Below are positions 24,201 to 39,200 of a DNA stretch of 64,000 nt, in pieces. The notes beneath the pieces are model-generated. The model was not told the DNA's origin and did not search any database. It was given only the letters and a program-made list of their open reading frames with translations. The stretch lies in NCBI RefSeq assembly GCF_037126465.1, contig NC_088204.1:81172361-81236360 (forward strand). The letters run 5' to 3'. The position numbers and the translations under genes were made by a program. The first letter of the stretch is position 1, and the number at the start of each line of letters is the position of its first letter. Origin of the DNA: Ornithodoros turicata (taxonomy: Eukaryota; Arthropoda; Arachnida; Ixodida; Argasidae).

Positions 24201-27200
24201 TCACTCCCTCAAGGGAGTAGCATAACACCTTTCTCCCTGCCGGGGAGTAATATTACTCTTCAGTAAGGAAAAGGGTAAATGCAATCAGAAATTTCGAATT
24301 TTTTTCGAGAAATCTGAGAAATGAAAAAAAAAAAGATTTGAAAAATCTCGAAATTTGAGACTTGGTGTTTGTGTCTGTCCCTTCGTGTTCCCAAGTCTCG
24401 GGGTTTTTACATTGAGCATCATCTTCACCAGCTCGCTTGCTTCTTAGCCATTTTTTTTTCGTAGAAATTTCGTATTGATTAATTTTCGGATTTATACCTT
24501 ATAGTATATACTGTTTCTCGATATTTATTTGCTTAGATATTCTCGAGTACACAAAATGCTCATATGTCATGCTCATATATAAGTCCACAGCTAAAGCGCC
24601 ACGAGCGATATCTTGCTTATGGAGGCTGTACAGGTTATTCACCTGGTTCCAAGGATTATAGTTCCCGTTTAGAAGACCTGCTGACAGACAGACGGGATAC
24701 TACATTTGTATCAGCATTATTGCAGCGCCGTCATCGTCGCTCATTTGCGTTGAACTCACTGTTGAAGACAGTGCTGAATATTAACCCTTTGGGAGCGGAA
24801 GAAACAGCTCGAGCTTCAGGGCCTTTCTTCGTAAAAAGAAAGAAAACGAAAAAAAAAAAAGCTCGGGAACGGGTTGACAGAAGGCGCTGTTGCTCAGGCT
24901 ACCAGATATTCGATTCACGATCAACTCCTTATCACTCCTTATCCCATACCTGTAGATAGGTTTTAACTACCACACACTCTCTCTCACATCATCTTTCCCA
25001 TAATCATCTCCGACACACTCACCATGGTTTTGGCGCTCTTTGGCCTTTGTTGCCTTTGTGCCATTAAACACATAATCAATCAATCAATCCTTATCACGAC
25101 GCTACAGCGCCGTCTACAAATTTGGATGGAGGCTTCTTTGCTGCCAGAGAAACCACTGCACACAAGATGCGGGACTTGCACGTACAGCTCCGGTCAACCT
25201 TAATAATAATACTGGAAAAAATGTGTTCTCGTTCCTGGTCAATCAATCATCGTTCATCGCTCACACTACCACACTCTCTCTCACATCATCTTTCCCATAA
25301 TCGTGTCCGACACACTCAGCATAGTTTTGGCGCTCTATGGCCTTTGTTGCCTTTGTGCCATTAAACACATAATCAATCAATCAATCAATCGTTCCTGAGC
25401 CCGATTACAGCAACCCTTGGTGCCGTGAGGAAATCTTAATTGAACAAAATTATTCCGTTAGTTTAACGCGAGGATTTTGTTCACTTAACTTTCCCTCAGT
25501 ACCCCAAGGGTGGCTGTAATCGCGCTCGGAAATGAGACCGAATTGTTTGCGGTGTTATTATTAAGGTTGACCGGAGCTGTACATAATCGAAGAACTCTGC
25601 TCGGCAGCTTATACATTTACATCTGTATATGCAACAGAACATATGAAGTAGATCTAACAATGTTTATATAATCAGCGTGGGCACATTCGGTACCTCACAG
25701 GAAGGATATCAGGCCGCCATAGCTGGGAGGCCATAATGTGAAGTAGGCCCACGAATTGGAATATCCCCCTACCAACGTGCCCTTGTGCGAGATAGGCTAT
25801 CCCATTGCTATAGGTAGCCGCGTATATTGAAAGAGAATGAGAATATATCCTATAATTAGGGCCTGACTTTTTAGGGTTAAACCCGTATCCGCCCGATATT
25901 TACGCCCCGAACGAAATCTGTAAAATTCGGGTTTAACCCGAATCTACCCGAAAACATCCGGGTCGCGTGGCACACTCGTAAGCGTGCATTAAAATAAAGT
26001 TTGATAACATTGCTAAACATTAGTTCCGTGTTAAGACAAATTTTTATTAAACAAAAAAAAAATCACCCGAATACACCCGAATTCCTGACGACAGAATATG
26101 CCGTAACGGGATTTAACCCGAATACACCCGAATTTTCAAATAAAAAACATCACCCGATATTTACCCCACGAATTTGGCCAAAAATAAAACCCGAAAAAGT
26201 CAGGCCCTACCTATAATGTATCAACTTTTCAGCATGACGCTTCACTCCCTCGCACCTGCATTTCATTCATTCTTCAAGATGACTTGGATGCCGAAAGCAA
26301 TGTCAACTCGGAAGAACAAAGTGATGGAGCTCTTGCTATTAGCTGTAGAGCAGCAGTGTCGTATTTCCTAATTTTCGAAAGAGGCAATACAATTCTGCTG
26401 CCTAATGAATTACTCCGCACACAGAAATGCCTGCCATGTGCGAGCCGAACACCCCCCCGTGCTTATATCCTTCCCTTGATGCATTGAGAAACCGGTATTC
26501 TTGGAACTGTCAAGTGGTCCGGCCACAGCGTCGTTTGCATAGTATTTGCGTTGACTCGTAGTGAATTCCAAAGGGCTCTCTGTTTTCGAGACCTCTTTCC
26601 CCAGCAGACATCTGCTCCGATATCGCCAAGATCGTGCAGAGTTGATTTGAGTTTGAGGTCCGTCGAACTCGCTTCGAACTAGACATCCTGATTCTGAGTG
26701 ATATATTCGCAGATAGGAGAGTTGTTTTGGCGTGGCGCGAATGGGGCCTGTTCCACTGAGGTAATATTCTTAGAAGTGGGGCTTAGAAGCTAGAATGAGG
26801 TTAGAAGCTCTCTCTACATGACTTCGCCGACGAGACAGTCAGCTCGAGTTTCGAATCGCAGCTAACCTTAATGTACACTGTAAACTGAAAAACACCCTTA
26901 TGGGTGTAAATCGCTTGTCCTATAATTGACTCCTCTTTTTACACCGTATGGTCTGGAACACCCTTTTTAGAGGGTGTATCCCGTGTAAAACGCCCTTTGA
27001 AAGGGTGCTTTTCCTTGAAAATGCCGTCTTTTGCACCCTTTATACACCTTTTTAGGAGGGTGTTTAACGATCTTACACCCTCCTAAAAGGGTGTGTAAAG
27101 GGTGCAAAAGATGGCATTTTCAAAGAAAAGCGCCCTTTCCAGGGGTGATTTACACGGAATACACCCTCTAAAAAGGGTGTTCCAGACCATGTACGGTGTA

Positions 27201-30200
27201 AAAAGAGGTGTCAGTTATAGGACAAGCCATTTACACCCATAAGGGTGTTTTCCAGTTTACAGTGTATATAGACAGCGCGCAAAAAGATTGCTGCATGGGA
27301 GAGAAGGAAAAACATTCGTCTGGGAAACCCGTTCAGGTTTCAAGTGGGGCCCCACGACGAAGGGAGCTATAGCGTATATCCAAAACACCCTGCCGTCTTG
27401 TTTCGTCTGCGGTTTAGCACTATCAGAGTGATAGTCAGTGCTATCACTCCCAGACCCATATCGTAAACACATATTGAGCGGTGCGGCCGCGTAGATGCAC
27501 CTTCTGCTAGTTGGCAGCGACCCGACGTTATACTGCTGACGACTGGGTCACGAATCCAACCACGGGCTGTCCTGTCGGAGGTTTTCCCTATCAGGTTTTC
27601 CCGTAGGCTTCCCAGACTCATGACGGCACGGATATTGTAACGCCTCCCAAGAAATTTTCTTATATGAATACGTTGTGAGGATGAATCGTTAACTCATTAT
27701 CCTCGTCACTTCATCATCTTCATCATGACAACCTCTGTTCACATATACAGTACATAGAATGGGGCGGTAGCCAGCACATACGTGTATCGCACACCATCAA
27801 ACTCCAGCGCCCCCTAAGAAGAAAAATCTACTCGAATCCCTGAACGTTGGCATGAGTACCCACAGTGATTTATCGAGACCCCCTACACCCCCTCCCCCAA
27901 ATGTTTCCCTTACCTTTCTTTCATGTGCACCACCTACTTCGCGCCCTTTCTTATTTCAGCTTTTTGACACATATCGGCAATGTTCCTTCGTAACTCCAGT
28001 AGTGATCCCCACCGTACTCTCGATTCTGGATAAACCACTGGACGTCTTCTCTTTCCTGTTCTCATCGCTCAATATGCTCACGTCTCTGCACCATACTCAT
28101 AGCCGCATTTGCTTCGCGGTGCTAGCGCAGAACAAAATAAAAAGATGGCGAAGGAGAGGCGCTTTGGGGAAGACAATCACACACATCACCGTTTGCTTTC
28201 ACGACGCCCTCTCTAGAAAGAAAACGGGTTCGTGTCCAGTGGCCGGAACTAATGTATCAATGGCACAGTTTATGCGGTTTGCCACAACGCAGCGTATCCA
28301 GAATTCGGACAGAAGTCAAAGGAGACGCGGATAAGAGATATCAATCTTCGTCCGGTGAACAAAATTCGCGCGCGCGCGCGTCTGTGTTTGCGAGTTGGAC
28401 GTGATCGCAGCAGCGCATTCCGTCTCCGTCTGCGTGCGCGCATTTCTGCGCCAACAACACTCGGCGGTTTCGCTCGCGGCATACGTGCGCGGCATATGGT
28501 GGACACTTCCGTGTCCTACGACGATGAACTGTGAGCTTGGGCACAACAACTACAAGGACGCAACGTACGTAACAATGCAAAACGAGCTCGCGGTGTATGC
28601 GTGCGGCATATGGTATTTTATCTGTAAGCACTTCCGTGTTTTCTCCGAATTGAACGAAATCCCTAATCAAGTGCAATGTGACGCTTGAGAACATAGGTAT
28701 GGGGATTGACCGTGTACCTTAGTGCTCGTCACAAGGATCACACGACAGCATTTCATGTTCCAATGTGACCTCGTATACCTTTAATGAAGGATTGCTTTTG
28801 GTTGTGTATGCTTTGTAACACTTTCCAAGAATTAGTGTTAACTTGCAAAACTGCACACACTTTGTCAGTATCTAGAACACTATTCACGCTTGGTCAGCAC
28901 TGACATGACGAAGACAACGCCGTTTTCGTCATGTTAGACATTCACCAACTTGCCCAATTTTGCACCATCGTGCAGTTGTTCAGCACTCTTCGCTGCACGC
29001 ACTGGGACAGTACTAAACAGTACGCTACAGGGACAGTACAGTGGGTATGCACACTAAACTAGTACCCCGCCGCCAAAATAAAATAACGCTTTTCAGGAGA
29101 GGCTACCAAGTTCATCTAACATTGCCGACTAAAAAAAAAAAAAAACGGAACAAAAATGGCGTCCTGCTGTCTGCCTCTCCCGCCATCGACATTCCCTCAT
29201 TGCGATTGGTGGAAAGGGTTGTTTTTGCAGTGCTTTACCCTCACCCTATTTCTCGCGATGGCCGCCATGTTTGTTTCCTTTGGGGCGCACTTCGGAACGT
29301 GTTTTGCCGCGAGAGGAATCCCTTGCTCGGATAGCAGACGACCGGTTGAGTGCAAGCAGACGACACTTCTAGCGGCGCTCAGTCAGCGCTGGAAACTGTT
29401 GTTGGACGGTGGTCACTTGGCGGAGATCATGTGGGATTTCTCGTAGTTTCAGTGTGTCGGCAGTCTCTGTGATGTGGTGATTGTTTGATCGATCATGGTG
29501 AACGTGCTTGGATGATATATTGTTCGACGATGTATTCGCTTACCGCGTACCTTCGCGAAGAAGAGGATGACTATTCCAGTAAGTGTGGTTTTTGTTTCTG
29601 TAGAGAATCTGTGCTTGATGATTCTGTGGCTTCCGCATTTTTGTATTTAATCTTCTCGTTGAATTTTTGACGTTTTAGCTTCAAGTCTTTGTACAGCAGA
29701 AGTATCGCGATCATTTAGTTCGGAAAGCGTTGTATAGTACGATTTGATGCACCGATGGTGCACTAACTGTATTTTACTGAAATCTTAATGTTTTTCTCCT
29801 TTATCTAATCTAATCTGACACAAGGGGAGAGGGTTGCATGCTGAAGCACACGACCTCGAAGATAAGTATTATCAAAATTGCAAGTTCGATCGCCACGATA
29901 GCAGTTCGCGAGCTTTCTTGCGGCTGACGCGATAAGTTTAGTTGTTCAGCCGCTGCATGGAATCGTAGATGAACATGCACAAGCCCAAAAACTTCGGCTG
30001 TCAGGCAGCGGAATCCAGTAACTTCACTTTATCTATACGAGCAAGATGAGTATCGTATATGGTTAATAGAGTCAGAGTGTATCCCGTAGTATAAAGTACT
30101 CCTATAGCAATTCAGTACTGGGGTTCGTGTATTGATGAAAAGTTAGCTATCTCTAAATGGAGGCGGGTGGTTTAGAATCTCTATGCACTTTCATAAACTG

Positions 30201-33200
30201 CCGAACTGTTGGCTGACATAGGTTTTCGCATAGAGTGTTTCCTGTAGAGAGATTTTTCGCTACAAACGTTCTACATAAATTTTCACATACAGAGGAGAGT
30301 CCGAAAGTCGAACACAATTCAATATTCGCATGATGTACTCAGCAAGTAAACCTTCGATGACCTTCTGCGGTGTCGATAAATTAGAGATTTCACAAAGTTC
30401 GTTTGCTGCTTTTTTTTTTTTTTTTTTTTTCAGGCATTCTCTTTGCGAAAGTATCATGCTGTAATAGGTATAGCTGTATAGGGAATTACCGAATATTTTT
30501 ACGCTATACCTAAAGATTTTGTTTCCAGTCTGTATCTGCTACTTGTGGTTGGTACTATTCCTGGTTGTCGCGTAGGTATGTTTCCCGAGAACTTGTACTT
30601 TTTCATACATCATATGCTGAATATTTTATTGCTCGTTCCACCTCTTAATGCTGATGGCAAGATATTTATAAGGGAAGTGTTGTTTCAGTAGGTCTCTCGT
30701 AACCTCTTTTTTTTTTTTTATGTCCTTGTCGTTTGTTTTGTTTTTTTCCTCTCGATCGTTATCAATGTTTGGCAAAGTTCCTTTTTTTTTTTTATGTGCG
30801 ATTACCATCATAGTTTGCATCAATTTTTTTGCTTCTTGCTCGCAAAAAACGGAAGCGAAATAAATGATAGTATAAGGCTGATTGTCTTCGCTATGTCATC
30901 GACCTTTAGAATGCGGGAGAAATATCTTTTTATTCGGCTCACCTCCGAGAACGGTATTCGCGCTGACTTGTATATATATACGTTGCCAAACACACTCGAG
31001 TGGCGCATCCTTCGAGACGTTTCTTTTCGTTTACTTTCACCCTCGTCGTTCTGTTTCACTATAACCGGTTATCGCTGTGCTCTATATTTCGAGTCATCGA
31101 AAGTGATTAGCCGTATATCGTCTACATCTTCCCTTTAATATGGAAGCAGGTTTTCATGCCCATCCGCATGACTTCGGGGGAAAGCGTTCTCGGGCTGCGT
31201 GTCACCTATAACTACAGATGTCTATATAGGACTCCGACTTAATTTGCTATAATCTCCTTGGCGCGTCGTATGCAAAGTGGAACTGTTGTTCGATTTATAA
31301 GCACTTAATAGCTCGAAGCGGAGATGTCTTTACTGAGACGTGTCAGTAGAGCGTGAGATGTTTTGGATCGGAGATCAGTACAAAAAAAAAAAAAAACTGG
31401 ACTGACGAGCTCATATTCAGTGTGTAAGTGGGCGTTTTCAAAAGTACACTCTTAAAAATGAACTTCGCCGCATAGCACGCTCCTAGCCAACCATTATCTC
31501 GAATGATAACGTTATCTGCCCTGATTTGTTGAAAACACGGGGCGTACGCCTTTTCTGTGACAATTATGAACAGCATAAGTGTCACAGAAATGGCGTACGC
31601 CCCCCGTTTTCAACAAATCAGGGCAGATAACGATATCATTCGGGATAATGGTTGGCTAGGAGCGTGCTATGAGGTGAAGTTCATTTTTAAGAGTGTAGGA
31701 GAGCGAGTGTTTTGACGTGATTTGTCGCATTTGTTTGGACAGAACGCGGGATAAAATGTTATTGAGGGCGGTACGTAGTCACTATAATGAAGTAACATAG
31801 TAGCTAGCGCAGAAGAAAAGACAGGGACGTCGAAGTGACGAGGACAAGCGCTAACTTCCGACTGATTTATTAAGCGCTACTGTGTTACTTCATGATGATG
31901 ATGATGTACCCAGCTAGCCCAATCTTCCACCCTCTCGCTGTTATCACTGACAGTTTTAGAGGCTCCTATATAGAGAGTTGCGGGACGTACGGCATGTTTC
32001 GGTTCATGTCGGCGTCACGTTCGTCAAGTTTGTACGATAGTTAGAACTGGTTTTCCACGCCGAGACTGGGAGGTGACACGGGTTCGAATCCTGTCACCGG
32101 CTGTGCTGTCTGAGGTTTTCCCTGGGTTTTCCGAAGACTTTCTAGACGAATGTCGGCACAGTTCCCCTTGAAGTCGGCCCAGGACGCATACTAACACCCC
32201 TGTCCCCCACTCCTTCCTGCTGTCCTCTCTCCATCTGTCCACGTCTATACGCCGCTCATAGCCACAGTTGCTTCGCGGCGCTAACACGGAATTAAAAAAA
32301 AAAAGTTAGAACTGGTGGCGTCATGAGACCAGAGCGTCGAACTGAAAACCGGAATTTTTAGCTGGAACTGAACGGTAATTACTAGCGCCATCTTGGAGCT
32401 GAACCGAACGGATATAAAAACTTCGGTTACCGGTTCGGTATACCGGTTCAGGTTCGGGTTGGTGTGTGGCGGGGGGTTATGTGGGGATTCCAGAGATCTG
32501 CCTGCCTAGATTGGCGGTACGTTGCTCAGGGAAGGGATGAAAGGGGGTCCTGTTGGTCGAAAAACAGAAATAAACGCACAAAAAACCCAACTAAAAGCCT
32601 CGTATCAGTTTTAGCGGCTACCTATTATAATTTTGTAGCATATTAGAACCTCGAACCGGTTCCGAACCGGTTTACAGCCTCTGAACCGGTTAATCGAACC
32701 GATATATGTGAACTCCGGAGCTGAACCGGAACATAACCTTTATGGCCGAACCCGAAACAAACCGAAAAACGTTTCGGTTCGACACTGTTCATGAGACAAC
32801 TATGATCGCGAGCGATGCCGTCGGTAGCCGGGGGCTCGTTTAATGTGCGCCGAAGTCTGAGCACTGGACACACCGTACGGCCAACACCACCTAGACAGAG
32901 AAAGCCTGCTTATTCATCGACGTGACGTGACAACTAATAGTCAGCCAACCAGGATCGTGTTTTCATCGTCGGTAGCCAATCACGAACGAGCTTTCGACGG
33001 CCGTATAGCCATGGGGACGCACCACCGTCGTCTGCGAGCAGCGATGGAACGTTCCCGCGTACCAAACAAGAAAACTTTAAAATACGAAGCTCAGAACGGT
33101 CCCATATCGCGCTTTTTGTCTATACAGATTCGTGTCTACAGGTTCCAAGTTAGCTGCAATTAGAGTCCGAGTTCTTGAATTCGCAGAAGGGCGAATCGCG

Positions 33201-36200
33201 ATAGCGGACGAATTGTCCTATATGTATATAGGTCCTATATATATACAGGGTGTTTGCTCTAACGTGTCCAGAAATTTTATTTAAAGCGAGCGATAAAAGA
33301 GAAACGAGCGCTACTTTTCAGCTACTTGACTAAGAAACAGGTGCTACTAGTGAAGCAGTACCTGTTTCTTACTCAAGTAGCAGAAAAGTACCACTTGCTT
33401 TTCTTTTATCGCTCGCTTTAAACATAATTTCTGAACACTTTAAAGCAAACACCCTGTATATATATAGGACTATATATGTCCACGTATAGCGAAGGAGTGA
33501 GAGGAGGCAATAAGGGGGCCTTCTGTATCTAGGTGGCGTTGCCCCGGCCGGCAGGGTTCGAACCTGCGACCTTGGCATCAGTAGGCGGACGCAGTACTAG
33601 GTGATCCAACAAGGTCAGTCCGCAAGCCTCGTGACTGTTCTGCGACTGAAACACACAACAGACGAACACAACACAAGGTGCTCATGAAGCCCCTTGGTAT
33701 ATAAGTCGTCGGAAAGCAGATGTCAGCGTAGCGTAATTGGTTAACGCACTCGACCACCAGTCGAGAGGTGCGTGGTTCGACTCCCATCGCATGCCTTGCT
33801 TCCGTGGCTTCGGCGGCTGCCTTGTTTCAATCGCGAGCAGTATAGTCTTTTATAACGACGAAGTCATCTTTCTGTGAAGCACGATATATAGTAAGTGCAG
33901 AGCTGCGGTTCCTCTTAACTGAACTTTCACAGTTCAATCTCTGCTGGGTATTTTCCTCACCAAGGTATACCCGTTAATTGCTGTTTAGCCTAAACTGCTC
34001 GAGGAAAACTGTTTGAGAAAACGCTGATGTGATAAGTGCCGTTATCTTCTCTGAGACTAGGAAAGTGCTTTTCCTGCTGCGTTTCCTGATGCGATATGCA
34101 TATATGCAAGCACGATGGCGAGAAAATTTCGTATTTTTGCGTGGTTGTATAGCTCTGACTGAAGAACGCACCGGTCAGACATAACGCAAGAATAGCTTCT
34201 GCGGGTTATAGGCATTAGGCTAATAGGTTTATTATAATCGACTTCATCTCTAACCTACTCTTCGGCGGATGTAAATTTTGTCTGAACGGCTAATCGGTGG
34301 ACGTGTTACACAACATCGTGCACATATGATGCGTAAATGAGAAAGTGACTGATGGGAACTTCCGTGCTTGTGCCTGCTTCATTGTTTAACCTTTGTTTTC
34401 TGGAGCACGCACTTCATTGTGGCAGAACGGATTTTGTCGGACTTAGGCGGGTCGTTATACCAAGAAGCACTATGCGATCGGCAGGGATGGGCAGTATTTA
34501 AATACATTGTATTTAAAATAACATTTAAAATATAAATACATGTATTTAAAATATGTATTTAAATACAGGCAAGAAAAATGTACTTATATTTATATTTAAA
34601 ATACACTTAAATACACATATCTCATCCTCCCGTATTTGTGTGCTTCTCTCGAGTTCCACATTGTTAGCCTCCAGCAATGAAGGGTATCTTGGTTAGATGT
34701 TACACTAATTTAAAAGAATAATGTGCCTAGACGCCTCAAAGTATTTACGGAAGTAGTTGCAGTATTTAAATACTGTCTTAATGTATTTATATTTTGTATT
34801 TAATTACTTTCATCATAAAGTATTTATAGGCATTATTTAAATACATGAAAACATGTAGTATTTTGTATTTATATTTAAATACCCGAAAAGTGTATTTATG
34901 CCCATCCCTGGCGGTCGGTAATCCACGGGATCGACGGGACTGGGATATAGCTGAAACCGTGAGATAATGAAAGAAATGAGACAATGAGGTGGATGGTACT
35001 TTTATAGACTATTAGAGAAATGGGAATGTTAAAGAGATGGGACTACGAGATAGCCGAGAAAATGAAAGAAATGAGACTATGAAACAGATGGGATCAAACT
35101 ATATATTGGGCTATGAGCGACTATGAGAGAGATGGGACTGTTGAAGACGAGGGACTAAGGGATAGCCGAGGCACTGGAAGAAATACTGAGAGGGACATTT
35201 GGGGCTGTGCTGAGAGAGGGCGATGAGTTATAGGTGGGAATGTCAAAGTAACGGGAGTACGAGATCCAACTTTTTGAAAAACTCGTTGAAACCGCCCTGT
35301 CGCGATGCTGTTTTTTTGTTTCTATCAGATTTCTCGATATGCACTATCCAAGGCCTCATAATGCATGCGGTGTCGTTATCTTGAGTCTTTGTGAATATTA
35401 CGACAATGGCCTTAGTTGTTGATGTTGCGTATCGACCCCGTTGAAGCCAATTAGCGAGATTTTCCTACTGGTCGTGTTTGTCGCGAGCGTCTGCTGGCGC
35501 ACATCCAACGTGGCTTAGAATTCCCATTGTACATAATTCCCATGAAGCTTTGCGAAACGTCTAACGAGGCTCAAAGTTATGGAAGGCACACGGCAACGAA
35601 AAAAACATCCTTGTATGTTTATCCTTTTAATCCTGCTCTTACGATGTCAATGTCAACCAGAGATTGTGCAGCGAGTACCTTTATTATGGCATAGTGCAAT
35701 TTGCGAACAGGTTTTACTCGTTGTATACAGTCTTGTCCCGTGTAGTAAGTTTGTTTGTTCGTCCCCTCGTCTTCACCCCAAAACTCAGGTATATGATGCC
35801 TACGTCAGCTATGCTCATCAGCTACGCCACCGTACTAGGTTATTAATTAATGAACTAATTAATTAATGTACGGTCCCACACAGAGGACGACGTGTGTGAG
35901 CAACTTATACGGTGCCAGCAGGTTGTTGGCGTGCTTGGCAGGATTCGAGCATGCAACCTTATAAGATAAGTAGTCGGACTCATTAGGAACTGATGCAGCG
36001 ATGTCCGTGTTAAGAGACATCTAAAATACCGATGCTTCCTCCATAGGGATTTTTAGTGAATCGTAAGTACGCTATACGTGATGTCAACCACATCGAAGGA
36101 ATAAGGTGATTGGTATCGTGAACACGAGCTACTATGATACGCTAAAGTTCGCCTATGTATTTCCTTCGGAAAATACGTCATCTGGAAATGTCCGTCCATC

Positions 36201-39200
36201 CAGAAATATTCCAGTCTTTGCTTTAACTATAAGGTTATGCGTCGAAGCTAAACGTGAGCACATCTGATGAAAATGAAACACGAATTTCCTGAAATTGTTT
36301 TATTACTTTTTTGTCCGTACGGTTGCAGAAGGGGCTTCGATGCATGTCGAACGTGACGTCGAACCCGTCTTCGCGTTGGAGTTTCAAGGGGGCGTGACCA
36401 CACTGAGAGGAGAACGTAGTATATATCTCTACGTATAATACCCTGCGACATTAACCTTCCGAGGTCAACGGGAATGTTAAAGAGCTATAACGACCTTTTC
36501 CAGTGAATGCTCGCGGGAATGTTTCCATGTTTGCTAATCAGGTTTTTTTAACCGGGCTGCGTGTGAAGAATGCTGACTACAAAGCGTGGTCAGATCAGCA
36601 CCAAAGAGCGCGCCATTCCCAAAGTGGAAGTGTTGCAGTAAAGTTGTGCCCGTTGTTGTTTAATTGTTTATCAGTTTGTTTGATGTACGTCACGCACACG
36701 AAGTGCAGGTAGAATGTTGCGAAGCGTACAACATCCGCTGGTGTCTTATTAACATCAGTATTAAGTGATTGAAAACTACGTTAATGCAATCTTTAACTCC
36801 CGCAACCCTGAAAACTGAACTTCCAATTATCGTTACGAATGATATCATTGTGTTTCTCGATTTGTTGAGAATGGGAGCCATATGTACGTGCCACTCTGTG
36901 CAATATAGTTCAATCAATCAATCAATCAAATAGATCGAGTTTATTGTTGACAAAATAATATGCATACATTTAATATACAGATGGAGGTCCTATAGTTAAA
37001 ACTAGTTTCAGGACCTCCTATTATTAACACAATTTGAACAGCAAGCGACAGAGGGAGCGTACCAAATGAGAATTTTTAAGAATGTACAAGCGTATTAAAG
37101 GGAATCAGTTTGAAGAAAACATAGTAAGGCAGGGCTGGAAAGTTCCTGATGCTCCTAATATGTAATGGTAATGAGTTCCATGTTTTAGCAGAGTAGTTAG
37201 TGAACGTAAAATCGCCACAATTCGTTCTGGATGTTTGAAGTGATAAATGATGTTGCAATGAGGCGCGTCTGTATAGGCCATGTTATGCTTAAAATTTAAT
37301 TCAACGTGCGGTATTGTTAGTTTACTGTTAAGAATTTTAAGTGTATAGTTTTATAGTTGTCACGCAGTTCTTTTTTAACGTACAATATTGGCCTAGTACC
37401 TTTCTAAAGTTATAAATTTAAAGTAAAACTATTGCGCAAGATGGAACATGTTCGAGGAATGCCTCAAAGGAACTAAACTTACTGAATTTGAACGGTTGCG
37501 GGAGATAGTTGTTGGGATTGTACCCTTGTCTACTCCACATATCGAAATACGATTAGCAAACAGATTTCTCGGGGACGTCTATTCCTGGCTCTCGTTGAGG
37601 GAAAAGCGCTTAAAAGAAGCCGTCGGTTTTATAAGCGTTGTGTATATATGACGTGACGCTTATACGTGTTATCAAAATACAGTTTGCGAATCGTTTGTAC
37701 CAGGAAGATCGTATTAGTCCTTGTACATCGCATCCTACTTCTGTTTGTCTTCCGGCCCGTTAAACAATATAACTGTTACTCTATGTACGTTTCAATATAG
37801 GGTATGTTTACGATATTACTTTCTCCCAAGTTTCATTGTTGCGCTGAGATCTTCGGAGAGATACACATCATGAAACAAAATGCTTCCAAGTACAGGAAGT
37901 CTTAGGGTTAATCGCTCCTTTTTTCACCCCATTCGGACAATGGGTCTGTAAAGCATGCTTCTTCGTACTACCGAGCAATTACTTTCTATTTCTGCTTTCT
38001 AAATACTCTGGCACAAAACACATTAGCGACATGACGCAGAAAACTAGACGAGAGCGCATTTAACGAAACAATGAAAAAACACTTTGCGTCCCGTTATTCG
38101 TATATGCCTACGCTGTGGCGAGACGTAGCAAAAATAATGTACTAAGAAGCGCAGTCCATGCAGCTTCTACACTCTTAAAAATGAACTTCACCTCATAGCA
38201 CGCTCCTAGCCAACCATTATCTCGAATGATATCGTTATCTGCCCTGATTTGTTGAAAACACGGGGCGTACGCCTTTTCTGTGACAATTATGAACAGCATA
38301 AGTGTCACAGAAATGGCGTACGCCCCCCGTTTTCAACAAATCAGGGCAGATAACAATATCATTCGAGATAATGGTTGGCTAGGAGCGTGCTATGAGGTGA
38401 AGTTCATTTTTAAGAGTGTAAGAGGTACGAAACACAAAAAGCACCAGACGAAACCTCGCAACTTTAATCTATAACAAGCTTTTGTGCGCGATGGCGTGCT
38501 TCTTCAAGTTACAACAGGAATACACAGTTATATGGTTAATGAGAGTGAGGAGAAAATGTCGTGACGTCATTACGTGACGTCGGTTTATTCTATGGTTTGT
38601 GGAAAAAGGGGTGGTAAAGTGTCCTTTTGTGACGCTTACGGAGCTGTGTTGCAAGATGGCGTATACACCCGGCACTTTCCATACATCAGGGCTGGTATTA
38701 TGGCCATCGTTCTGCGGAATTGTTGTGGTGGAACTGTTCTGTGGAACCGTGGTGAAGTTATGTTTTAAGGGTGCGTGTAATTTATTTGAGACTAGAGATG
38801 CGAAGCTCCGGAAAAAGAAAACGGAAATTTTGAGGAAAAAAACAGTTCTTTTTCGGTTTTTTTCTTCGTCTCCGGAAAAATAGCCCAAAATTTCCAGGCG
38901 ACAAAATTGAAAAATGTAAATTTTCGTGCCTTCGATGCGTTCCAACCCGCCAACAGTCCCTTAGGTGCCTCTAATCCGCCAACAACCACCAACTTAGAGC
39001 TCCGTCTGGCCGCTCCAAGCGATCGCCATCGCGTTCACATAATGTCGGACACCATCTCCGAAGCACTCGGTTTTGGAACCGACGAATAGATAGTCACAAC
39101 GAGAAAGAGACTAGAATTTTGGTGGAAGAATAGTGAGCAAGATGGAACGCATTAACTGTGAGAACTCCTATTAGAATCTGGCTAGGACGCGTAGTACACG

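Noticed and set aside
33722..33796. Functional tRNA gene
   Set aside because: The anticodon stem is perfect, but the T and acceptor stems pair poorly and position 33 is C. It looks like a SINE head.
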